Shown in pieces: positions 23,833 to 33,323 of a stretch of 64,000 nucleotides of DNA. Position 1 is the stretch's first letter; every line of letters starts with the position of its first letter. Under the pieces are notes generated by a model, which saw nothing but the letters and a program-made list of their open reading frames with translations, searched no databases and was not told the origin of the DNA. Both the position numbers and the translations under genes were made by a program. Source of the DNA: Monosporascus cannonballus (Eukaryota > Ascomycota > Sordariomycetes > Xylariales). The stretch is from the NCBI GenBank assembly GCA_004154925.1, contig QJNS01000345.1:1-64000 (forward strand), written 5' to 3'.

Positions 23833-24204
23833 AAGCTTGTCTGTCGAAAACCGTTTCTGGAGGCCGTAGCCTGTTTAGGTCGTAACAGATCTAACAGGAT
23901 CCATAAAGTTATCCAATATAGATCCGAAATAATCCAAGGAATTTAACAAGATCCATAAAGTTATCCAGTATGGATCCGAAATAATCTAAGAGATTTAACG
24001 GGATCTATTAAAAATATATACGTTCGCTATTTCCATAATTTAAATAATACCAACTTGCAATATAATTTCGTTACCCAAAACGCCCTTAATATTACGAGAC
24101 GTAACACTTAATTATATTTATTGCTTAAAATATCACGACAGTTTTGCCAACATAAACCCGTACGACTTAGGTTTAATAGTTGGTTAAACCGGTTAGCCGT
24201 CACA
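23833..24204 (-). repeat. Solo LTR of the same gypsy superfamily, rearranged end
   Basis: The stretch ends AACCGGTTAGCCGTCACA and contains the conserved LTR block (TAAACCCGTACGACTTAGG, reverse of the H left LTR). GAGGT precedes (23828-23832) and follows (24205-24209) it, suggesting a 5-bp duplication. The expected TGTTACGACC start is missing; instead the inner segment CCGTTTCTGGAGGCCGTAGCC appears inverted relative to the D LTR. There is no partner LTR. Confidence 0.6.
23898..24008 (-). repeat. 52-bp tandem repeat within the solo LTR
   Basis: Units start GATCCATAAAGTTATCCA at 23898 and 23950, with a partial third from 24002. The unit differs from the tandem words in the same LTR region of H, C and D. 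Confidence 0.8.
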
Positions 24205-24562
24205 GAGGTACATAAAGTCCTCTTAGTAAATGATCAAACTAAGCCAAGGCTTAGCTGTTTAATCGACTTCAGTTAGGTCTGACAGGTCACGTGTTTAAAA
24301 AAGAAGCAATGGCGATATTGAATAATATTCGTGGCAAATATGGACTGCGTCATGGCAACATAGCAATCTCTAGGTACAATATGTCGTCAAAGTTGAGGAT
24401 TGATTAGGTGAATTGTATTAAGATGGCATGACACCGCAGGTATCTGGTTTGCGGCTTTTCTTACCTCGGTATTGCTAGCTAAGCGTTTTGTATTATTCAA
24501 TTCAGTGACTCGTAACGGAATTTCTACTGTGTTGACAATTTTAAAATTGGATACATTTACTC
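24205..24562. other. Near-normal GC spacer, no gene seen
   Basis: No open frame of interest and no recognisable site. It is the left part of the GC-normal island between the two RIP blocks. Confidence 0.5.
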
Positions 24563-24564
24563 TA

Positions 24565-25020
24565 CAACTCCCGAGGAGTATTTTGTTAATTACCTCACCG
24601 TCCCACCCCTTTTTCCTTACAGGCTAAGTTAGTATCTAGTCTCCGTAACACTTATATGGAAATCTACCTGTTTCTGATATCTGTAAGTCGTCATCACCAC
24701 AACCCGTATACAGCCTTCCATTAACCTACTAACAGCTGTATTCGGTTCAAGTAAAGACCTTTTCCTGATTTTCAATACGGACCTAAAAGCCTAGCTTCGA
24801 TGTATCAAGAAACAACACATTCCCGAAACGTCGCCGTCAATTGAAGCTACCGAATGCCTCAAGAAGTGGGATAGGATGAAGGGCTGCATCGAGAGTGGAA
24901 ACGACGGAGAAATTGATGGGGGTAATTTTAGATGCAAAATATATGGGAGTATGCATACTAGCCTTTTATAGAATCTTGTGGGGCCGTGGAGGTAACTAAC
25001 AAAAATACCCCTAGGAGTTG
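24565..25020 (+). mobile_element. 456-bp mariner-type MITE (internally deleted derivative)
   Basis: It is bounded by TA at 24563-24564 and 25021-25022. The terminal inverted repeats are about 45 bp (left CAACTCCCGAGGAGTATT; right end ...ATACCCCTAGGAGTTG). The interior shares its left part with 56240-56475 (reverse strand) and its right part with 27340-27490 (reverse strand), both belonging to the large mariner-like element at 27317-63399. The short element is therefore an internal-deletion product of that family. It keeps a trace of the transposase C-terminus (KWDRMKGCIESG). It is barely RIP-mutated. Confidence 0.85.
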
Positions 25021-25227
25021 TATGCTGATTTACACATCTCTAGTTCCGTGGAGGAGAACAATAGCGCCCACATGCCGGCGCATAGCGACCAACATTGTGC
25101 TTACACCAAAGCTTGGCATTCGTAATTCTCGGTCGTCCCTCATGCTTGAACTTAAGGTTACAAGACTTCTTTCCTCTTTACAACTGCCTAACACCTGCTC
25201 GAAGCCCCTTTAAAAGTCCATACCGTC

Positions 25228-26137
25228 ATGTCTCAATTCGCTACCTATCCGAGCCTTCGGCACAAGTCGGTGTTGATCACCGGCGCCGCTGAGGGGATCG
25301 GTGCGGCATCGGTGGAGCTGTTCTGCCGACAGGGGTCCAGCGTCGTGTTCCTGGACTACAATGAGGAGTCAGCGCGGAAGCTGATTGATAAGATTGCGGG
25401 CATCCCGGGCGCAACGACGCCGACCTTCATGCACTGCGACGTGACGGACCTTGACCGGCTAAAAGAGTGTGTCGAGAAGGCCGCCGCTGCTAGCCCTGGC
25501 GGCACCATCGACGTGCTCGTCAACAACGCTGGGGCGGCACCTAAGACCTCCCGCGTCCCCACCGCCGAGATCACGCCCGAGATCTGGGAGCGCGACGTCA
25601 ACGTTAACCTCCGCAGCCAGTTCTTCCTGACACAGGCCGTCGTGCCGGCCATGCAGAAGAAGGGTTCCGGCTCCATCATCAACCTCGGATCTATCACCTG
25701 GCGGATCCCAGCCGTTGGGATACCGGTCTACACCACGTGCAAGGCCGCTGTTATGGGCATGACCAGGACGCATAGCAAGGAGTTCGGCAAGGATGGCAGT
25801 AAGCTGACCCTACGTTCTTACACTCGCTAGAATGGCGTATCTCAGGCCATTCTTGGGATACGTAGAAATGAATCATTGCGCTGAGGAATAGTTACTGAAG
25901 CTCCATGGTACAGTTCGGGTCAACAGCATCATGCCTGGAGCTATTGCAACACAGAGGCAGATCGACGAAGTTCTTACCAATGAGTACAGGGCCGAAGTCA
26001 TGGCCGCTCAGAGCTTGAAGCGAGACCTCATTCCCGAGGAGGTGGCAAGGTTGATCTTGTTCCTTGCGTCGGATGACTCTAGTGCCATTACTGGATCCAG
26101 TTATGTGGTGGACGGTGGCTGGGTGAGCGACCCCTGA
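25228..26137 (+). CDS. SDR-family NAD(P)-dependent oxidoreductase
   Basis: Two exons, 25228-25798 and 25914-26137, with a 115-nt intron (GTAAGC donor, ACAG acceptor), give 264 aa. It is a classical short-chain dehydrogenase/reductase. The Rossmann motif TGAAEGIG is at residues 18-25, NNAG at 99-102, catalytic Ser155, and YTTCK with Tyr168 and Lys172; the C-terminal SSYVVDGGW is typical. Splicing joins KDG to IRVNSIMPGAI, a conserved SDR stretch, confirming the intron. The QSLKRDLIPEEVARLILFLASDD segment resembles SDRs acting on sugars or sugar acids, but the substrate cannot be assigned. The gene appears intact and un-RIPped although it lies between two AT-rich transposon blocks. No pathway partner is visible nearby. 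Confidence 0.92.
25799..25913 (+). other. SDR gene intron
   Basis: The 115-nt intron has a GTAAGC donor and an ACAG acceptor. It splits an Ile codon (A|TT) and restores GIRVNSIMPG. Confidence 0.85.
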
Positions 26138-26603
26138 GGCCGAACTTCCAGATCATGTCACTCTTTTTCGTTGATTTACTCTTCCAACCTGTCGTGACAG
26201 AAACGGCCCTTGAGGCTCTTGAAATACGCTGGTGCTATAGGGAAGGCCCCTATAGGCTCGAACCTCTAGTTACTATTTACTGTCTAATTCATGTTTGATA
26301 CATCCCCTCCATACGCATAAACACTCCGTTTTCCAAAATCCAGGCGGCGCCGCCTAAGCATCAAGCCCAGAGCAGGGGAAAAAAGTTGAGGCGGTTTTTA
26401 AGTGGCCGGTGAAGCTATAAATCTTGAGGCAGTACCTATCAAGAACTCCCGCATGGCTCCCACACTTCCTCCCCATTTTGTCATTTGATAACCCTGTATG
26501 AGCCTGCCAGACGCTTCCGGAAACTATGTCAGGATGCAACCATAAATAACTAAAAAGCCCAAACCAACAACACTTAGAGCGCCCACCTCCTGGAGTTCAA
26601 CAA
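26138..26603. other. 3' flank of the SDR gene
   Basis: No gene is supported. It presumably includes the SDR 3' UTR; the short minus-strand ORF at 26354-26539 is not convincing. Confidence 0.45.
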
Positions 26604-26852
26604 CTACGCTTCTCCTCCGATATCCCTAATGGTTAACATAGGCAAGTCCGTCAGCAACTTCTGCATCGCCTCCTGGATGATCTTTTTGAACCAGTCCGAC
26701 CTCAAGACGAGCAATGTGTTTGTCGTGGTGAACTCGCCGCTCATGAATCTGAACTCGGGCTCGTCGGTGCTGACGAACAACATGTCCAAGACGTTCGCCT
26801 GTATATACGTCCTGGACTTGTTCCACAACGGCTCCTGGCCAATTTCAACCAT
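26604..26852 (-). pseudogene. Protein-like fragment, unknown family
   Basis: The minus frame reads MVEIGQEPLWNKSRTYIQAN... and ends in DIGGEA. It has a normal amino-acid mix (FVSTDEPEFRFMSGEF, RSDWFKKIIQEAMQKLL) and looks like a real C-terminal exon. The frame stays open for a few codons upstream, but no clear start or upstream exon is found. No family is recognised. It may be the end of a gene decayed or broken in this island. Confidence 0.35.
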
Positions 26853-26906
26853 CAGGCGCCGTCGACGGCGGTTAAGGCGCTCACCGGTGTGGGTTTTTTT
26901 TGCCTA

Positions 26907-27314
26907 CTAGCCACTGTGGCTAACCGGACCCTTGGAAGACGCTTGGCGTATGACCCGGTGGCCTCGGGGGTGGGACAGTGAGCTTACGGTAACGAGAGCT
27001 GGAGTAACTTGCCTGCGGCTTACGCTGTTGGCACGGGGTGATCGTGGCTGCGAAGAACCGGTGACGGGATGCCAGTCGTCCACGATGCCGGTCCCAGTCG
27101 AGCGCGCCACGATATTGCTCGGACCGGGCGCCGTCTTCAAGGGTGGGCAACGGCGGAGCCGATAGGATACCACTGATACTTGTTGTCATCGCCAATCGAC
27201 GTGCGCACCTGGGACTCCAACGTCTTGTTATCGACGGCCCACGCCTCCCAGTGCCGGTTAGAAGAGGCAAAGTACTCACCCTATTCCTGCCCTCTACGTT
27301 ACGATCGGACGTCA
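26907..27314 (-). pseudogene. Minus-strand coding remnant abutting the mariner terminus
   Basis: Just left of the transposon TIR, the minus strand reads HWEAWAVDNKTLESQVRTS and on to DDNKYQWYPIGSAVAHP before a stop (about 27265-27150). Other frames stay open further left (26907-27173). These pieces look like exons of an unrecognised gene with frame breaks. Together with 26604-26852 they may be one decayed gene whose upstream part was cut by the insertion at 27315. Confidence 0.3.
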
Positions 27315-28220
27315 TACAACTCACCTGGGTATTCTTTGTTAGTTACCTCCACCGCCCCACAAGATTCCCTGAACAGCTAGTATGTATACTCCCATACATT
27401 TTGTATGCAAAAGATACCTCCATTAATTCCTCTGCTGTTTCCCACCACTCTCAAAGCAACGCTTCATTCTATCCCACTGGGCCAACGTCAACGAAACCAG
27501 GAAATCTTCAGGGACAACGTACCAGGCCTCAAATATAGCTATATATAGCTATTCCTCTGTTAATAACTACAAATTATATTTCCCTTCTAAATAAGACTTT
27601 ATCCAAGCCCATACGTTTTCGGTAAGATTCAAATTAAGGCCATTAGAAAGTTATTTAAGGGTATATATTTTAAGGGCGTTAAACTTTTAAAAGGTACATT
27701 TTACTTAATGGACCGAGCTGCTGTTATACTAAAAAATAAATAGATCGGAGAAATAATTTATAAATTTTTTAACCATAAGAACTATTACTATATTATATTT
27801 CTTTATAATGATATATCTTTGGCCCTTAGATTATATATAACAGGGCCTTTTATGCTTTTTTCGAAAGTATTCCTAGAACATCTACTCATAAAAATCCTAT
27901 ATACAAAGGTATTTAAAAACATCCAGATCTTCGACATTATAGAAGATTAATTACTAGTGGTGGTAGGGCTGGGTAATTACGTAATATTCGTCGGACCATA
28001 TTAGACCTCGTTCCAACAGGTCTTTTTGCGTAAGCCAGGTTTAAAGCTATTTTTCACATAATTCGATTCTGTATGCCTTATCGTCAGCGTTTATATGGAG
28101 TTTTTTATAACCTTTAACCTTACGATAAAAGCCCAGCCCTAAAAAGATACGATAGATAACAAGCATCCTTTCCATATCATTTAAGACCAGGAACGAAGTA
28201 CCGAAAATTACCCTAACGTA

Positions 28221-29617
28221 CAGTCGAGGTGCAAAAGTCTCGGTTTAATCTCCACACCCCATATTTCCAATTACCACCTTCACAACTTCACTTATACGTT
28301 TTTCTACCAACTCTTAATAAAATTGCTAGCGATTTTAATTACTTATAAATAAATGGATTGCGCATACGGTAAGCTACTCTAATACTTCGTATACCAGCCT
28401 TAAATTACAATTATAACTTTAATCCGCCTTAATATATTATTTATTAAGTTATTTAATATACCTTTTACGAATTTTTCCCATATAATAATTATAGTAATAA
28501 TAAATAAATCTAATACTTTCTGCGTATTACCGAATAACCTAAATTTCGGTTCCTTTTTTTAAATACGTTCCTTTAATAGCTTTTATACGTTTTCGATAAG
28601 GTTTAAGTCGGGCGAATATAAGGGCCATTCCAGCACTTTAACGGCCTGCCTTTAAAGCTATTCCTTTACGATTCGGGCGGTATGGACGGAAGCGTTATTT
28701 TGCATAAAGATAAAATCGTTATCGAAGTATTCGGAGAGGTATTCGTCGAAATAATTACGATAAACGCGGCTGGTTATTCCGTTCCGGGCGGCCTCGGGGT
28801 CCCCATTAAGGGTTATTAGGAAATTCCGTTTTCTGTACCGGATACCATCCTAAAATATTTACGTTTGGCCGGTTTTTTTGTATCGAGATTATATATATTT
28901 AAGTAATAAACGGGATTTTTTTATTTAAAGGAAAACGGTTAATAATTAACGTAATAATTAAGGTAAAAAAAGATAATATATTAAAGATTTTTTCGGCGGA
29001 AAACCCATTATGTCCGTTTACCGCAATTACGGTTTATATTCGTTTTGTCGTTAAATAAAATTTTCCGTTATTATTTGGGGAATTTATTACGGTATTTCAA
29101 AACCTAAGAAAATCTTTATTTCGCATATTCCGGAATTAAAAACGGACGTTAAAATACGCATTAATATATTATTCCCTTCCGGCGAAACTACCGCGTTAAA
29201 ATTTACCTAAAAATATATGGATAACATAATTCGGTAAATTTAATAATAAATATAAAAAGATTAAAGTTAATATATTATTATAAATACCTTTTATAAATCG
29301 ACCGAAACTTATGTAAACGACTTAAACGTAACGAAAATTAGGTTAAATTTTAACGCGTATAACGATTATAAACGCCCCAAACGGTAATGGGAGATATTCC
29401 GTATTTTCTCGCGATTTCGGTAAAGCCGTTACCTAAATTTTTTTCGGACTTTTATTTTATTTTCGTATAAGGTAATTATTCTTTTCGCGAAGTAATTGAA
29501 CCCAAATTGGGTTGTTTACTTATGATTAAAGTATGAAGGGTGTTGGCGTTAAAGTGGAAGAAATACGCGTTTTTGTGGAGCGTGCAGAAATTTACCGAGA
29601 CTTTTGCACCCCCACTG
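28221..29617 (-). mobile_element. Tc1/mariner transposon M (D34E type), RIP-degraded
   Basis: The element is 1,397 bp, flanked by TA (28219-28220 and 29618-29619). Its 24-bp terminal inverted repeats differ at two positions (left CAGTCGAGGTGCAAAAGTC; right reverse CAGTGGGGGTGCAAAAGTC). The minus strand encodes a Tc1-type transposase relic. A helix-turn-helix trace lies near 29480-29390 (FTEIARKYGISPITV). Near 28720-28560 it reads FMQNNASVHTARIVKE, then WPLYSPDLNLIENV. The spacing from the decayed second Asp (QNN for QDN) to the Glu of IENV is 34 residues. Stops replace likely Gln/Trp codons, as expected from RIP. It lies inside element R. Confidence 0.88.
28550..29500 (-). pseudogene. Tc1-type transposase relic
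   Basis: This covers the helix-turn-helix to the D34E catalytic end of element M. The catalytic second Asp appears as Asn (G to A on the coding strand), and several TAA/TAG codons interrupt the frame, so no active enzyme can be made. Confidence 0.8.
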
Positions 29618-29672
29618 TATCTGACGATAAGACTAATATTCAAAAAAATGAAAAAATTTTTAGATTGTTATC

Positions 29673-29860
29673 TGTGATGGGGCTATATGGAGCCCTATTA
29701 TGGAGCACCGAACAAACGCCGGTACCAAGCAGCACTAGCGTAGCGCCTTATATGCGATCATATATAACTGTATTTTGATTTTTCTTTTTTTTTCTTTTTA
29801 GCTAGAAAATAAATTTTCATTAGTAATTAATTGTAAACCGTTTAGGTAAAGCCTTTTATA
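29673..29860 (+). repeat. 5' LTR of element E
   Basis: The 188-bp LTR starts TGTGATGGGGC and ends AAGCCTTTTATA (CA changed to TA). It is preceded by TTATC. Confidence 0.85.
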
Positions 29861-30588
29861 TATTTTTTTAGCTTACTGTTTAGCAAAATAAAAGACGTTC
29901 GAGATTAGATATTAAAGTTTTCGAATATTTTTAAAGGGCCCAGTAAGGGGCCTTTATCGACCTAAAATTATAAAAGGCATTTAGCGTTATAACGAAAACC
30001 TTAATAAGTTTAATGGCAGTTTTAAAGTAACGTATAAATTATTAACTTAAAAAAAGTAAAAAAAAGGTAACTTAATTTCGTAAACATATAAAAACGCAAT
30101 ATAAAGCAAATAAGAAATTAATATAAACGGCCAAACAGCTTAAAAACCGCTTAATTATTTAATAAAAACTTATTACCTAATTGTAAATTCGGAACGGGAT
30201 AGCCTTTACGAATACCAATTTTTTTTCGACTTAGTAAAGATTAAAAGCATAATTAAGTTATTTTGCAGAAATAGTTCGAACGACCGAATTAATAGTAAGA
30301 GCTAAGCAGAAATCGTTATTTTGGTTGGAGAAGTTTAACGGGATAAAAAAGAAGTTCTCTAAATGGTATATATTTATAACTTATAAGCTTAAAATAAACC
30401 TTATTTTCGTAAAAGGAATTCGTAAGTAATTTTACGTTATATATAAAAAGTTCGAAATTAATATATAATATATAGTTATTTTTTATTATATTATCAGAAG
30501 TTTAAAAAGTATTTATAATTTTGTCGGTTTTTTTTAGGTATTGTACGAATAATATAATGATCGGCATAAGTAAAAAAAGGTAACCAAA

Positions 30589-30909
30589 TGTGACGGCTAT
30601 GCGGTTTAACCAACTATTAAACCTTAGTCGTACGGGTTTATGTTGGCAGGAGTATCGTGGGAATCTGAGCAATAAATACAGTAACGTATCACGTCTCGTA
30701 ATACCAAGGGTGCCTTGGGTAACGATGTTGTATTGCAAGCTGGTGCTATCTAGACTATGGAAATAATGAGCGTCTATATATCCTTTCCTGGATCCCGTTG
30801 GATCCCTTGGATCACTCCGGATCCATGTCACGTGATTCCGACCCACTTGGGTCCTGTTTCGGTCACCAAGTGACCGTTTCCGAGACCCTCCCTTGGCTGG
30901 GTCATAACA
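30589..30909 (-). repeat. Solo LTR inserted in element E, almost un-RIPped
   Basis: This 321-bp LTR of the H/C/D/G superfamily (TGTGACGGCTATGCGG...GGGTCATAACA) is flanked by CCAAA on the left (30584-30588) and CCGAA on the right (30910-30914), a duplication differing by one G/A. GC content is near normal, with GGATCC-type tandem words in its variable part, although it is surrounded by RIP-mutated DNA. Confidence 0.85.
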
Positions 30910-32379
30910 CCGAACGTTTTTAAAATTTAAGGTAAGTTAATAACGCGAAATTTTCGTTATTTTATTTCTTATTCGAAAAAACGTTAACAAATATAAAAAA
31001 GATTATTTGGTTAACGGAACCGAAATTTATGTTTTTAAAAAGAGCATTAAATAAAAAACTCACTTAAGTTTTAATTTTAATAAATTTTTTTAAAAGTTAT
31101 AACGTATAGGTAAATAAGATGATAGAAATCGCCGGATGCTTTAAAAAAATAATACGGCAAAAAGGAACGAATAGCTTTTTAGCAATTTAATTAAGTAGTA
31201 ATAATTAAACGGGACATAACTTAAATAGCAATATAAGTATAATAGGTATTTCTGTAATAAGACGGTAAAAATAAAAACTTTGAACCTTATTTTTAACGCC
31301 GAAATAATATGGGCAATAATTAATTTTAAAAAAAACGGAACGCCCATAAAGTAAAAGGTTTTTATTTGCGTTATAGGCGTTTTAATTATAGAGCGAACCG
31401 TTATTTATTTTTATGAATAAAAAAATCGCAAAAAAGGATTAGTTCGTTAAGAATGTACGAAAACAAAAAGTCGAAATTTAAAAGCGAAAAGGGAAAACAA
31501 TAATTCTGAATATCGGCGCGTTCGGAAGCAAAAAGCGACCTAAACCGATATAAAAATTACGAAGGAAAGTATGGACAGCATTTTATTTATTATTAATATA
31601 TATATTAATAAAAGATTTGTGGAAATTTTTATTAATTAAGGATATAAATATTTTGCTGTAATAAACGAAACGTTCGTAAGACGATTACGGTTATTACATA
31701 TTATAATAAAATTATACAGATTAAAAAAGGTCGAAAAAGAAGCCGACGACGGTAAGAAAAATTAAAGAGATAATATATATGAAGATAGCTATCGATGGTT
31801 TTAAGGCCAGGATATTCGCATATATTATTGATGGCCTTAATTATCCTTTAATTTTGGGGAAATTTTAGATAAAGGGTTACGACGTTATAAACGTAATATA
31901 AAAATACCTTTTAATAATAAACGTAATAAGTTATATAAGTGTTTATAAAAAAAGATATAAGGCTTAAAAATGACGTACGAATGATTTACGAGGCGAAAAG
32001 AATTTTAATTATCGTTTTTAAGGCGAATTTTCGGAAAATGAAAAACATTAAAGGGATTACATAAGAAATTTAGTTATTTTCAGGTATTTTAGTCAATATT
32101 AATAAGGCGTTAATGCTTAAAAAATAGAAATTAACGAAAGGATTCCATTTAAATTAAAAACGTTTCGGAAATCGTTTAATAAAAAACTGGATAACGTTTT
32201 ACTTTTATTGTTTTCCGGAATAAATTATGCGATTTTATTACGTAAAAACGAAATAAGAAAAAAGATATTAATATTATAAGAGCTTTTATATAATATAATT
32301 AAGGATAAGTTATTAACCTTAAAGAAAACCCTAATAGAACTTTTAAATAAAAAATATATTTGTATAAATAATTTGTTTA

Positions 32380-32926
32380 TAGGGGTTCCAGTTTTATTTG
32401 TAAAGAAACCCGGAAAAAGGTTACGTTTTTACTGTAATTATCAGGCATTAAATATAATAACCGAAAAAAACCGTCATTTTTATCTTTTATTTCGGAAATT
32501 TTAAAATGATTTTTTTATATTAAGTAATTTAAGGAAATAAACGTCCGGATAATATTCCATAAAATTAAAAGTAAGGAAAAAAACAAATAAAAAATGGTAT
32601 TCCGAATACGTTTCGCTTTATACGAATAGTTAGTAATACCGTTTGGTTTATACGGGGTTCTTATAACTTTTCAGCAATACGTTAACGAAATTCTAAAAAA
32701 ATATTTTAACTTTGTTTGTTTAACGTATATAAACGATATCCTTATTTTTTTCCGGTTTTAAAGAGGATTATATGCAAAAAAATAAAAAAGGTTTTAAGCG
32801 GTTTAGGAAAAACGGTTTTAAGCTTGAATATTTCCAAATACGAATTTGCCGTAAAATCGATAAAATATCTTAGATTAATTATAGATGCCGGAAAAGGGAT
32901 ACGAATGGACTCCAAGAAGTCATACG
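32380..32926 (+). pseudogene. Reverse-transcriptase relic of element E, first part
   Basis: The plus strand shows VIPFGLYGVLITFQQYVNE, the decayed catalytic YINDILIF, then FAVKSIKYLRLIIDAGKG IRMDSKKS before the junction with element C. The sequence resumes at 46369 in the same protein (SKTLKKIQSFLGFTNFYRDF). Confidence 0.8.
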
Positions 32927-33323
32927 TGTGACGGCTAGGCGGTTTAACCAACTATTAAACCTTAAGTCGACGGGTTTATATTAGCAGGAGTATCGTGGGA
33001 ATCTAAGTAATAAATACAGTAACGTATTACATCTCTTAATACCGGAAATGCCTTATTACAAACGATTAATATTGATAAGTATTATAAGTTAAAATTATTT
33101 AAATTGTGGAATTAATAAGCGTATATATCCTTATTTCATTAGCTGGATTATTACTAGTAAGTTGGTAATCCGGCTTACTGGCTTATTACTAATAAGTTGG
33201 TAATCCGGCTTATTAGTTTATTACCAGTAAATTGGTGATCTATTACGTAACCTAATTTACATAATTTTTGTGGCTTTTTTGTTACGACCGTTTCTGGAGG
33301 CCGTAACTTATTAATTCGTAATA
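32927..33323 (-). repeat. Left (3') LTR of element C
   Basis: This 397-bp LTR contains about three tandem units near 33146-33240 built on AAGTTGGTAATCCGGCTTA. Confidence 0.85.

Noticed and set aside
24986..25292. 75-aa and 65-aa plus ORFs before the SDR gene
   Set aside because: They span the MITE end and the SDR 5' flank, have no family signature, and one overlaps the SDR start out of frame.
30502..30846. 114-aa minus ORF over the solo LTR
   Set aside because: The frame falls within the LTR and its flank, has no domain and is explained by the repeat.
29673..30909. The LTR at 30589 as the 5' LTR of element E
   Set aside because: Its orientation is antisense to the E genes and it has its own flanking CCAAA/CCGAA; the true E LTRs (29673, 55758) match each other and share TTATC.
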